A stretch of DNA of 64,000 nucleotides from assembly GCA_032716605.1 (NCBI GenBank), contig CM064545.1, positions 5,973,963-6,037,962 on the forward strand, in the 5' to 3' direction. The position numbers and the translations under genes are program-made. The notes below the pieces were generated by a model. That model saw only the letters and a list, made by a program, of their open reading frames with translations, ran no database searches and was not told the origin of the DNA. This document shows positions 54,662-64,000 of the stretch, one piece after another (position 1 is the stretch's first letter; each line of letters opens with the position of its first letter). This DNA comes from Paralithodes platypus. Its lineage: Eukaryota; Arthropoda; Malacostraca; Decapoda; Lithodidae.

Positions 54662-54816
54662 CGTCATGACAGCATTTTTAAGTTGAGTGGTACCACCCTT
54701 CCACCAAGTGATGATAGCAGGCGGTCGTGACCCCCATGACTGACACACCAACTCATATTGACTGCCGGCACTCAGGCTGCCCGACTCTATCGCTAGATGT
54801 ACACCAGCTGGTTTGA
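54662..54816 (-). CDS. Host exon: first half of an Ig domain
   Basis: 155-bp internal exon on the minus strand. The acceptor is TATCTTTACAG before 54816; the donor GTAGGT starts at 54661. It enters in phase 1 and leaves in phase 0. The peptide holds PAGVHLAIESGSLSAGSQYE, then LVCQSWGSRPP and ITWWKGG: the B-strand cysteine and C-strand tryptophan of an Ig fold. Together with 30813-30957 it gives 300 nt, one domain bounded by phase-1 introns, the common modular arrangement of Ig repeats. The CQSWGSRPPAxITWWKG pattern is what I associate with arthropod sidestep/nephrin-type adhesion proteins. Its upstream exons are not in the window. Confidence 0.8.
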
Positions 54817-54843
54817 CTGTAAAGATAAAGGTAACATTGTTAG

Positions 54844-56040
54844 AAACGAGAACATATCGATATTCAGTCATTCAGTAGCCAGCCCATATTCCCACAAGGG
54901 GTAGGGACGATCAACAACATCCCTAATCTTATTACTCCACCTGTCACTTCCGCCCCTCACCCTCCCACTACTGTACCTCATTCTTTACCTATCCCCCTTC
55001 TTCCTAATCCTTCCGGTCCCCCCTCTTATGCATCGAAACTGAAATCTCCTGATCCTTCCGGATTCCAATCCAAAATTAAACCAGTTAAACGGCTTCTTCC
55101 ATTACTTCCCAGGGCCAGTCCTAAGTCATCTTCTACCTCACGACCTTCCCCAGTCATCCGTCCCAGATATAACATAACAAATAAACCATCACATTCTTCT
55201 AGCTCTGCTTCTTCACCTTCCCCTCAATCCCATGTTTCTCGTCCTTCACTAATTCCTACTCAATCTAACCCTACATGCACCAGATCTGGTCGACTTGTGG
55301 TGCCCCCTCAACGATGGGCGCATTCCTTCAAACCAACATACATCTGGCGAGATCACCCAGGACCTACCTTGCCAGCCCCACTGATAACCACACTAGCTAA
55401 TGCGAGGTCACCCCTACCTGGTCCAGCCCCGCCTACCTCCAAACACTCATCACCAGCCGTTCCTGTCACAGTCACTACTCCTCGGCAACCCACAGTGAGC
55501 AGACCTGCTCCAAGGACACCTCCTACTGCAGCCCCACCTTCAACAACACCAACCACTACTGCAGCTACACCTTCAATGACACCACCAACCATGAACATCA
55601 ACAGTGTGTCCATTTTTGATGGCATCAAGCCAACACCTGTAAAAACCCCTAACCAACTCCTACAACTAGCTGCTCACGCTGAGGAACCACTACATCTAAC
55701 CCTGGTCATGAACGTCACCAAACCTGTGGACATCCCTACCACATTATGGCTACTAACCCGGCAAAACCTGACACCCGTCAGGAACAACACCACCACCCGA
55801 TCATACATTCTTCAAGCGCGAGGTCGCAACTTTTTCATCGCCGATAGTGGTGAAATGACGGGGTTGATACCACCACATGCAACAACCAGTTGCAGAATTG
55901 CCAGTCTGCAGCTGGGTCCACCAGCCAAACCCATCACCAGGAAACAACGAAGAAGTAAGAAAATGCAGGAGCCACCCCTATCACCCAGAGCCCCTCATTT
56001 TCATTCACGCCAAGCAGCAGTTATGAGCATGGGAAACTAA
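54844..56040 (+). CDS. Unassigned open frame of an LTR element, about 398 codons
   Basis: Open from just after TAG at 54841 to TAA at 56038-56040, without a clear start. First third: Pro/Ser-rich, ending TRSGRLVVPPQRW, a pattern seen at the tail of many integrase polyproteins. Middle: long Pro/Thr/Ala-rich tract. Last third: MNINSVSIFDGIKPTPVKTP, LVMNVTKPVDIPTTLWLL, RNFFIADSGEM and a basic tail. I do not recognise that last part. It lies 250 bp before a polypurine tract and LTR-like sequence, so it is probably the 3' end of an LTR element's coding region. Confidence 0.5.
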   Translation, partial: KREHIDIQSFSSQPIFPQGVGTINNIPNLITPPVTSAPHPPTTVPHSLPIPLLPNPSGPPSYASKLKSPDPSGFQSKIKPVKRLLPLLPRASPKSSSTSRPSPVIRPRYNITNKPSHSSSSASSPSPQSHVSRPSLIPTQSNPTCTRSGRLVVPPQRWAHSFKPTYIWRDHPGPTLPAPLITTLANARSPLPGPAPPTSKHSSPAVPVTVTTPRQPTVSRPAPRTPPTAAPPSTTPTTTAATPSMTPPTMNINSVSIFDGIKPTPVKTPNQLLQLAAHAEEPLHLTLVMNVTKPVDIPTTLWLLTRQNLTPVRNNTTTRSYILQARGRNFFIADSGEMTGLIPPHATTSCRIASLQLGPPAKPITRKQRRSKKMQEPPLSPRAPHFHSRQAAVMSMGN

Positions 56041-56278
56041 ACCAACCAACCACAGCCCTGCCTTCAAACGACACCCGCCAATGACAGGCCAGCATTCCTT
56101 CCTTCACCAGATCTACACTACGATGAAGCAATGTTTATGCAAGTTGAACACCAGCGACCAGATTACAGGTACAAATGGACCTGAGCAGGAGTACCAGTTA
56201 TGCCGGTCCGGTAGATCCAATAACCTCCAGACAAGAAGCACTAATAGGCCAGCAATACATCAATACGTCTAAGAGTCT

Positions 56279-56972
56279 GGAGGAGGATGTAATCTTAAGA
56301 AGTAAGAATTCTCCCAGAATAGGATAAATAAATGCGTTATATGATATGAATATGTTACCTAGTATATAAGTACACCTATATATATTACCCAGCCATGTCT
56401 ACTATTAGTATTTAACCTCACAACTCCATCACAACGAATTCACAATACCCCTATTGCCACGAGACTGTATAAACGAGAGTCAAGAATTAAGTCAGATATT
56501 GCTTCAAAGATTTAGGAGAAAAGTATGCAAACCTCCACTGCGGTACTGTACTTAGCCTGAAAAGGACAGGACAGCTAACCACAGCTAAAGCTTGCCCCAG
56601 CCCTGCCTCCTGCTAGTGAAAGTGCTCGACCTGTGGTGCCCTCTGACGTTGGGAACCTGAAGTACTGCTCAAGTGACACCCTACCTTCCTGAGGTGCTGC
56701 CCTAGAACCTACGCTCTACGTTGACCATCCCTGTGCTCTCACAACCCTTCAAACTTACCCTAAGTGTCTCTGTATATCTTGAAGTTGTGATTATTGTTGT
56801 CGAGGTATAGGTTAAAATATGTGAATCGAGTAAGCGTGTGATTATAAACAGATCTGTGCCCAAGATCTTGTAATTGCGTACCTGTTAATCCTTCTGAAAT
56901 TAATAGTAATTCTTGCCTAAAGACCTGTGTTCAAGATCCTATATTACTCCTATTTAAATATCCTCTAGAACA
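56279..56972 (+). mobile_element. Polypurine tract and 3' LTR of a partial LTR element
   Basis: GGAGGAGGA (56279-56287) precedes TGTAATCTTAAG at 56288; the LTR-like block runs to about 56972 (TCTAGAACA). It has a TATA-like TATATAAG at about 56362. No matching 5' LTR is in the window, so the element is truncated on its left, next to the Ig exon. The right boundary overlaps the start of a hAT-like end. Confidence 0.55.
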
Positions 56973-57060
56973 GTGGTTCCCAAACCCATGGTCGCGATCC
57001 AAACAAGGGTCACGAGGGTTTTTCTGAGGGTCGTGGGAGGGTCTGGAGAAAAAAGTGAAA
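56971..57060 (+). mobile_element. hAT-like terminus
   Basis: CAGTGGTTCCCAAACC at 56971 followed by GGTCGCGATCC and GGGTCACGAGGG. CAGTGGTTCYCAA is a common hAT end. No matching inverted end was found to the right, so this may be a partial element whose extent is unknown. Confidence 0.5.
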
Positions 57061-58379
57061 TATAATGGAAAAACTATTAGTGCAAAAATTCCTTCGTGAA
57101 ACATGTAAATTCATAAATATGGTTATATTATCAAGTGACGTTAGACTCAAGTCTTAAGAATAAATATTCCTGTATTTGAAATCCTAACAATACAATATCC
57201 CATCACATGAAGAGATTCGTTAATGAGCTACTCGGTGCGGCTACCGTTAATCATGTCAAATTATCGTAAGCCGTACAATACGGGATGTTGTGTGCCTGGC
57301 TTGGAGTCTGAACTGTCTGATTTCCAGTGACTCTCACTCACTCAGTTACTCACCACTCGAGCATTCGCCAGTCCTATTATTCAGTGATATTCAAGAAGTT
57401 TGTTAATGAATGGTTAGTATTGTATGCATCCTACTTGTTAATGTATAATTGTATATACTGTATATACTGTATAGGGCCTACTGCAATTCAACATGTTTCA
57501 AGACGTTTTTTGTGCCACGATGTTCTGTAGAGCGTGTTTAGGATAAGGTGACGAATGGTAGACGTCTGGAAGGTAAATCTAACAATTGTTATCCTAGGTC
57601 TGCCCACCCTTGTGATATATTGTCGTATTATACTACTAGCCGTTTACACTTACATCTTTAACTCAGCGAAATGAACTCATTTGTTTTTAACGTAAAATAC
57701 TTTTTCTTATTGCAAGAAGTAACAAAATCAATATGATATATAATTTTTACTTATTAAAACCATTTTCACACCACAAGTAAACTATTATTTAATGTAATTT
57801 TCACTTATTGCAAGAAGTAACAGCCGTGTTTTTACTGATTGGAAGAAATAACATTGTAATTATAGCATATATTTGTTTACTTACACCGCGACCTAAAACC
57901 CAAAATTGCCCATTTATATTTGTTTTTGTTATATTATTATTATTACCCGTTTTCACTCCGCAACATAGAACCCAACAAATATTGTAAGGATAAAAATTAA
58001 TATAATACAATCATATAAGAACAAGCAAGATCAATAATAGTTTTGAGTATGTGAGTGATGATGTTTTTGAAGGGGCGCAGCCACAGAATGTGGCTATAAT
58101 AAGTAAATATTATACATATACTTTTCATTGTATGTGGATTATTACGAATATTTCCTTAAATGTATGTATTATAAGCCTGTGAATGTGGGTTAGTAATTGA
58201 ATGAGGGGGGTTTCGTTGAGTGCATTTCATGGTGAATAATCTAACGTTGCATGTTGTTAATTTTAATGTTATGGTTGGCATATTATTATGCACATTTTAG
58301 CAAGTCAAATTTCTATTTTGATTGCCAGATGGACTGTTTGGGTAAGCGAGTGTGAGTGAGGAAGACGAGTTGTGCAATC
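57061..58379. other. Unassigned AT-rich stretch
   Basis: No coding signal. It could be interior of the hAT-like element starting at 56971, but no transposase motif is visible. Confidence 0.4.
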
Positions 58380-58496
58380 AACTAGGCCTATACTTTATGG
58401 CTCAAACTATCCTGTCATTCTCATACTAAATATTTCTGTGCTGTCTATCTTTCTCCTAACTCTACCGACTTTCCCAAATTCTTCGACTATCTAAAT

Positions 58497-58759
58497 TAGC
58501 GATTCCCAACCTTTTTTCTGTCATTTCCCCCTCCAACCAGTTCAACCATCCAGATTTCCCCCTTCATGTGGACAAGGGAAAGAGTAGTCGAAACACACTG
58601 TGACTACACACTCTCTCTCTCTCTCTCTCGGGCATGAGAAAATCCATCTCTGAGATTTTTTTTTTTTTTATTGCTAGTAGTAGTAGTAGTAGGCAGTGTA
58701 ATCATGTAATTATTTCCCCCCTGGTAGCTTAAAAATTTCCCCCAGGTTGGGAAATGCTG
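58497..58759. mobile_element. hAT-like MITE (263 bp)
   Basis: Flanked by 8-bp duplications ATCTAAAT (58489-58496 and 58760-58767). Ends TAGCGATTCCCAACCT and, in reverse complement, CAGCATTTCCCAACCT: about 16 bp with two to three mismatches. Eight-bp target copies and YAG-starting ends are hAT features. It interrupts the endonuclease of LINE-B copy 3; removal of the element and one target copy rejoins the LINE frame at a Tyr-Leu-Asn stretch. It contains (CT)n, a T-run and (TAG)n. Confidence 0.88.
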
Positions 58760-59354
58760 ATCTAAATTCTAAAGTGGAACACATTCTATCTCTCCCTTCT
58801 CTGAAATCTCCATCTTAGGAGATTTCAACGTTCACCACCGCCAATCGCTCTCCTCTCACTCTACTGACAAACCTGGTGAACAAGCCTACGTCTTTTCTAT
58901 CAGAAATGTCCTAGAGCAGCTGGTCCAGCAACCCACCCGTATCCCAGATCGCTTCGGAGATTGGCCCAACATTCTTGACTTATTTCTGACTTCTAACCCT
59001 TCTTCTTATACTGTCAATCTTTTCTCTCCTTTGGGCTCCTCCACCCACAACTAGGAGGAAGCATTCAAATGGTACCGACGCTTTAAAACTCAAGAATCTC
59101 ATTCTTCCTATGTCTCTGCCCGGAATCAAGCCAAATCAGTTCTCCGACTTGCCAAGCACTCTTTCATCAATAATAAATGCACTGAACTATCCAACTCTAG
59201 CTCTTCCCAAGCTTTCTGGCATCTAGCCAAAAACCTCTCCAACAACTTTTCTTCCTCGTCTTTCCCTCCCCTTTTCCACTCTGATGGCACAACCATCACT
59301 TCTTCCTCTGACAAAGCTGAACTCTTTGCTCAAACTGTTGCCAGAAACTCTACC

Positions 59355-60837
59355 TTGGATGATTCCGGTGGTATTCCTCCCCCTCCACCCCCCTCTCTCC
59401 TACTTATGCTTAATATCCTAATCTCTTCTAAAGATGTACTTTCTACCCTCTCTGGGCTTAATACTAAGAAGGCATACGGGCCGGACGGTGTTCCTCCTGC
59501 TGTACTTAAAAACTGTGCTTCCGTGCTGACCCCCTGCCTAGGCAAACTTTTTCGTCTCTGTCTCTCCTCTAACGTCTTTCCTTCTTGCTGGAAGTTTGCT
59601 CTCATTCAACCTGTCCAAAAGAAGGGTGACCGCTCTCAACCCTCCAACTATCGTCCAATTGCTCTCATCTCTTGTATCTCTAAAGTTTTTTAAACTAATC
59701 TTGCTTCCAAATTTCTTAAGCATTTCTCTTCTCATAATCTACTCTCAGATCGCCAGTATGGCTTCCTTAAGGGTCGTTCTACTGGTGATCTTCTTTCATA
59801 TCTTACTAACTCTTGGTCATCCAACTTTCGGGACTTCGGTGAGACTTTTTCTGTTGCACTAGACATATCGAAGGCCTTCGATAGAGTCTGGCACAAATCT
59901 TTAATTTCCAAACTGCCCTCCTTCGGTTTCTATTCCTCCATCTGTGCCTTTGTCTCTAATTTCCTTTCCGGCCGTTCCATAGCTGCGGTTGTGGACAGCC
60001 ATCGCTCAATTCTTCAGCCTATCAACTCCGGTGTTCCTCAAGGTTCTGTCCTATCTCCTATTCTCTTTCTAATTTTCATAAATGATCTTCTCAACTGTAC
60101 ATCTAGTCCCATCCATTCATATGCAGACGACTCTACTTTGCACCACTCAATTAGTTTTCCAGAACGCCTCAGCCAGCAGTCCCTCAAAAGTAAACGTAAT
60201 GAAGCCATAAAATGCTTATCTTCTGATCTAGCTACTATTTCCAATTGGGGTAGAGAAAACCTTGTTACATTCAATGCTTCCAAAACTCAATTTATCTATC
60301 TTACTACCTGTCAGGAACCTCCATAGGACTATCCCTTATTCTTCAACAATACAAAAAACCAACCCTTCATCATCCCTTAATGTTCTCGGTGTCTCTTTTT
60401 CTTCTGCTCTCACTTGGAGAGACCATATTACCAGTCTCGCTAAGGCAGCCTCCCAGAAGCTGGGTGTGCTCAACCGCCTAAAGGGGTTCTTTACCCCTGC
60501 ATAGCTACTTGCTCTGTACAGGGGCACAGTGCGTCCTTGTATTGAGTATTGTTCACATGTGTGGGGAGGATCCTTTCACACCGCACTCCTAGATAAAGTA
60601 GAAAGGAAAGCCTTTCGTATCATTAACTCCCATCCACTCACCAACTCTCTGCAATCTCTCTCTCTTCGCCGCAATGTTGCATCTCTCTCACTATTCTATC
60701 GCTACTACAATAATCAGTGTTCCTTGGAACTTTCCCAGTGTATACCACCTCCTCTACGTAGGGTACGTAGTACCCGCCTTGCAACACAATCCCACCCCTA
60801 CTCTGTGCAACTGTCCAACCCAAGAGTGAAACGCTAA
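59355..60837 (+). pseudogene. LINE-B ORF2 remnant: RT and C-terminus
   Basis: Three main open pieces: 59355-59693 (RT N-terminal blocks), 59991-60326 (palm with YADD intact) and 60529-60837 (C-terminal region). The first catalytic Asp block, LDISKAFDRVW, lies between the first two at about 59862, in a third frame. At least three frameshifts and one TAG (60502) separate them. Confidence 0.85.
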
Positions 60838-61057
60838 TCTCAGACTTTCTTCCATTCAACTGCTGAGCTCTGGAACTCTCTCCGAGAATCAGTCGTTTCC
60901 TCTTCCTATGACTTAAATTACTTCAAACTCCGTGTGTTCAGCCATTTTAGGTCGAATGTCCCTTGATTTCGGCCCTGTCACTCTTTGATATCTGGGGGAG
61001 GCACTTGCTGCAGGCAGTTATGCCTTTTGTCTTCCTCATTCACATAGACAAAAAAAA

Positions 61058-62478
61058 TCTTTCTAACAAACTTAATTCCTGTCATTTGCTAATTATTACG
61101 CTTCAATCATTCCCATGTTTTCACTTTGACACATATTCTGACACCATATCATTCCAACTTCTTCTCGACTTTCCACGCATTCTTCTTCCTTCCACTTCAC
61201 TGATTATGCAGTGAATATTATTTCTTAAGGCATTCTTGTCATGTAATACAATCAGATAACATTTTCTTCAACCTTTTACTCTACCGACTTCTTAACTCCA
61301 CATACCTCCCTTGAGTCCCTTATGTTCACACTTTTACTTTGTCTATACTTCGATCTCCACACGCATTTCTTAGCAAATGCATATCAACTGTTCTTACTTG
61401 TGACTTTTCATTATTATATCATGAGTTTCACAACCATACATCAATGACGGCACCAACAGCTGTTTATATTTTCATAATAACATAAACAAACTGAAGACAA
61501 TACGGAAGAGAATAAACAAATTAATCCATTTATAATTATGAAAGGGCTTGACAATGTGGATTCCAAGACATCGTTGAACATCATTGCAAACCTAGTGATA
61601 TAATTGAGTATTGTTATGTCCAATCCTAAAAGAATCAACAAAAAACATCTCGCTCCTAAACCCTGATTAGCTGCGTTTACAAATGAATAACCTGTAATTA
61701 TACTAGTGTATCCTATATGTTCACAAGGTCCAGATAGATTAGCTGCAAGCAGTCTCGGAAAGATATGTAGATATGATATGCTTGTTTTCTTTATACTACT
61801 ATGACGTTACTCTTTCATTCACTTACTCTCACCTCTCCCCTTTTCCCCTTTCCTTCCACTGGCTCCCTTCTCCACTCGCCTTCCACTTACGAATTCCACT
61901 TCCTCGCCTTTCTTTCCCGGAGCCCCTCCTAATTATTGTGAGCCAATTGTTATTACCACATTATACACATTAGCTATAATTCTTCCAGGTTTTCGGTACC
62001 ATTTTGTGTAGGTTCTGCATAATATGACTTAGAGCTGGTGAATTGAGGCTTCACGACAAATAGGAGCTTCCATTATATTAGCAAGACCAGGAATCCATAA
62101 GATTATAATAAAGATCTCTCCCATTGAAAATTACGGAGAATATTGAACCACCAGCGTGTTTATCTGTGTGTCTATATACTGGGTTAAATTGGCAGTAGTA
62201 TAAGTTTAGTACCGCATGAATGGATGTAAGCAAAGTAATTTGGCACCACAGTTATTGACTTCTGTATAACACCTTGTAAATCCATGCCCCCCCAACCCCC
62301 CACCCCCTTTCCAACACACACCAGGTCACCCTCGGCGAACACTGTTGATTGCTAGTCACAACATTTACTATTTCCCTTGAAACTTAATAATTTTGGTGGT
62401 AATTATACGTATAAAACATGTGTACAACTATGTTACGATTGATTATGTTTATACAATACTACGTGCAAATGTAGTTGC
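61058..62478. other. Unassigned stretch
   Basis: AT-rich, with a C-run near 62287-62310. No coding signal or recognised repeat. Confidence 0.5.
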
Positions 62479-62482
62479 TTAA

Positions 62483-62953
62483 CCCCTTACGAGCGGCCTA
62501 GGCTGTAATTTATATGTACCGCCCAGCCGTTTTTTGTTTACCCTAAATAGGGTTGTTTCCGTGCTCATTGTCATGCATAAACAAGACCCAGAGAGTAAAA
62601 CAAGTATCTATTCCTGAAAGGGCGTAAACAGAGCTTTCCAATGACACCCAAACCATCCTTGTACGACCACTGGTTCTCTTGCAACGATCGTGCAACACGA
62701 GTGCAAAAACCCTAAAATAAGGTAATTTCCGTACATAATTCCCTGTGTAGCGAGTGAGAAAGGGGGGAGGAAGGTGGTATACAGTTCAGTACGTCCACAG
62801 TGGTCGTGGGGAGCGGTCATAAGGTTACTACGCTTGTCCCACCGCTCAGCTCTCTTTCTCAGCAACATTACGTGCTGAAAATGGCGCTCGACAGCTGTCG
62901 TGCACCGCCACTTAGGCCAAATTTATTTCACTCGACATACCGCCAGTTAAGGG
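62483..62953. mobile_element. TTAA-flanked MITE, family A copy 4 (471 bp)
   Basis: TTAA at 62479-62482 and 62954-62957. Starts CCCCTTACGAGCGGCC, ends CGCCAGTTAAGGG. Same orientation as copy 3 and alignable along its length, but clearly more diverged than copies 2 and 3 are from each other. No transposase. Confidence 0.88.
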
Positions 62954-62957
62954 TTAA

Positions 62958-64000
62958 GAGGGATTTAGGTATATTAATAGGTTGGGATGAGATTCTGGCA
63001 TCTAAACTATTCGTTCTCAAAAATGTTATACTCAAAATATTTGTTTTCGAAGTCTATTCATAAACACGATGTTTCTACTCATTGCTTATCAGGTTCAAGA
63101 TCTTACTTACTCGAGACGTTTCGTTTCAAGATATTCCTCTCAGTAAGTATTCGTATGATGACATTGTAAATATGACCATCACATGCATACTAAACGTTCA
63201 ACAATTAATATTAGTTGAATTTGCTTAGCTAATAAGCACAAATAATAACAAGCCACGGGTGAAGTAAAATAACAGACAACCAATTACAGTGTTGGCATTC
63301 TCAAACTCTTATTAAAAATAAACGGATCACGTAACAAAGAGAACATTAGAAGAAAGGAAGATGAAAAGGAAGGGGTAACACAGTAATTACAAGTAAATAT
63401 AAAACTAGTGAGAGAAACGTAAGCCAACAATAAAGAACTGGAGAACGATAATGAGAACAGGAAATAGAGAAGATTAACCTTTTACTATTAACCTTATTTT
63501 AGTAGACTGTGTCGCATATTTCCATTATATTCTGGCATTTATAAGACAATATAATTACTTAGGGTGTACAGTAGGTGTTATTTATTTCTTTAAATACGTA
63601 TTTCTTTATTATTATCTATGTTTTCCCTAATCCTCCATCAAGCTAAACAACTGATCCTCAAGTTTCCCCTTTGAAATAAATTTGTTCACATTTCCGTAGA
63701 AAAAGGTTCGCTATCGCTATCGTTCGCCAGGAAAAAAATGACACCTAAATACACAAAGGTCTTAATATTAACAAAGGTATAGGGAGAAAGGTCTTAACAT
63801 CGACAAACTAGTGGGGCGAACGTCTAAGAACCTCAAAACTAATGGGGTTATCAAGAGGGAGAAGACTTCCCGTTAAGATACCAATGGGTTTGTGGTAGTC
63901 TTGATTTCAATTGAGATCGATGTTATCTCTTTGATTGCATGACGTCCTTCTATTATAAGCTATATAACATCATCTAGTGTTGGAAAGAATGAATTGGTAT
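62958..64000. other. Unassigned stretch to window end
   Basis: No coding signal. At 63706-63733 the phrase GGTTCGCTATCGC plus CGCCAGGAA resembles the ends of the palindrome at 11895-12282. Confidence 0.45.

Larger units (their letters stand above)
58380..61057 (+). mobile_element. LINE-B copy 3 (Jockey/CR1-like), A-rich tail
   Basis: Most complete copy of the family. Endonuclease: CAVYLSPNSTDFPKFFDYLN, then past the [16 protein letters not shown] and [11 protein letters not shown] deletion near 59053 removes the SDH region. RT: KKAYGPDGVPPAVLKN, SNYRPIALIS, ALDISKAFDRVWH, GVPQGSVLSPILFLIFINDL, SYADDSTLHH (about 60115). C-terminus: YCSHVWGGSFH, SLRRNVASLSLFYRY. A-run at 61049-61057. Frames are broken near 58830, 59690 and 60320 and elsewhere. 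Confidence 0.88.

Noticed and set aside
56971..58379. Complete hAT transposon
   Set aside because: Only one terminus was found and no transposase motif; reported as a terminus only.

Overview
This window is eukaryotic nuclear DNA with no bacterial, phage or organellar gene content. Protein-coding host sequence is almost absent. Nearly everything recognisable is a transposable element: several LINE families, Ty3/Gypsy and BEL/Pao LTR retrotransposons, tRNA-derived SINEs, and small TTAA-flanked and hAT-like DNA elements, plus satellite and microsatellite DNA. The mix suits an arthropod with a large repetitive genome, and a decapod crustacean is my best guess. That is an inference from the repeat landscape; no diagnostic host gene proves it. 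A run of 100 Ns at 21401-21500 marks an assembly gap.

Host gene. Two exons on the minus strand, 54662-54816 and 30813-30957, together encode one immunoglobulin domain. Their phases match at the shared intron (0/0) and at the outer ends (1/1). The intron between them is 23,704 bp and is filled with nested retroelements. The protein looks like an Ig-superfamily adhesion molecule of the sidestep/nephrin type. I see no other exon of it here.

Layout. 1-2003: LINE 3' part with a TTAA element in it. 3360-6374: LINE-A. 6591-10282: a 318-bp inverted repeat around 3 kb holding a SINE. 10427-12282: a tRNA-like hairpin, LINE-B copy 1 (minus) and a 388-bp palindrome. 12700-13422: CA-rich minisatellite and the left edge of a 43-bp satellite. 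13423-18160: LINE-C with both ORFs, apparently inserted in the satellite, which resumes at 18161-19566. 19735-21400: LINE-D copy 1. 21520-25285: LINE-B copy 2 (minus), interrupted by an RTE-like fragment and a TTAA element. 26270-30670: three antisense LINE fragments ending 143 bp from the Ig exon. 31050-50077: one RTE-like LINE copy split by a TTAA element, a Gypsy element and a BEL/Pao element. 50386-52655: two SINE copies and a minisatellite. 54844-56972: 3' part of an unassigned LTR element. 58380-61057: LINE-B copy 3 with a hAT-like MITE. 62483-62953: another TTAA element.

Main points. (1) The Gypsy element at 31834-41490 has the pol order protease-integrase-reverse transcriptase-RNase H, the reversed order known from Gmr1-like elements. 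(2) Seven non-autonomous elements of at least four families sit in TTAA with CC-starting ends, as piggyBac derivatives do. Five of them interrupt LINE coding sequence, and removing one TTAA plus the element rejoins the LINE. (3) The nested insertions give a readable relative chronology.
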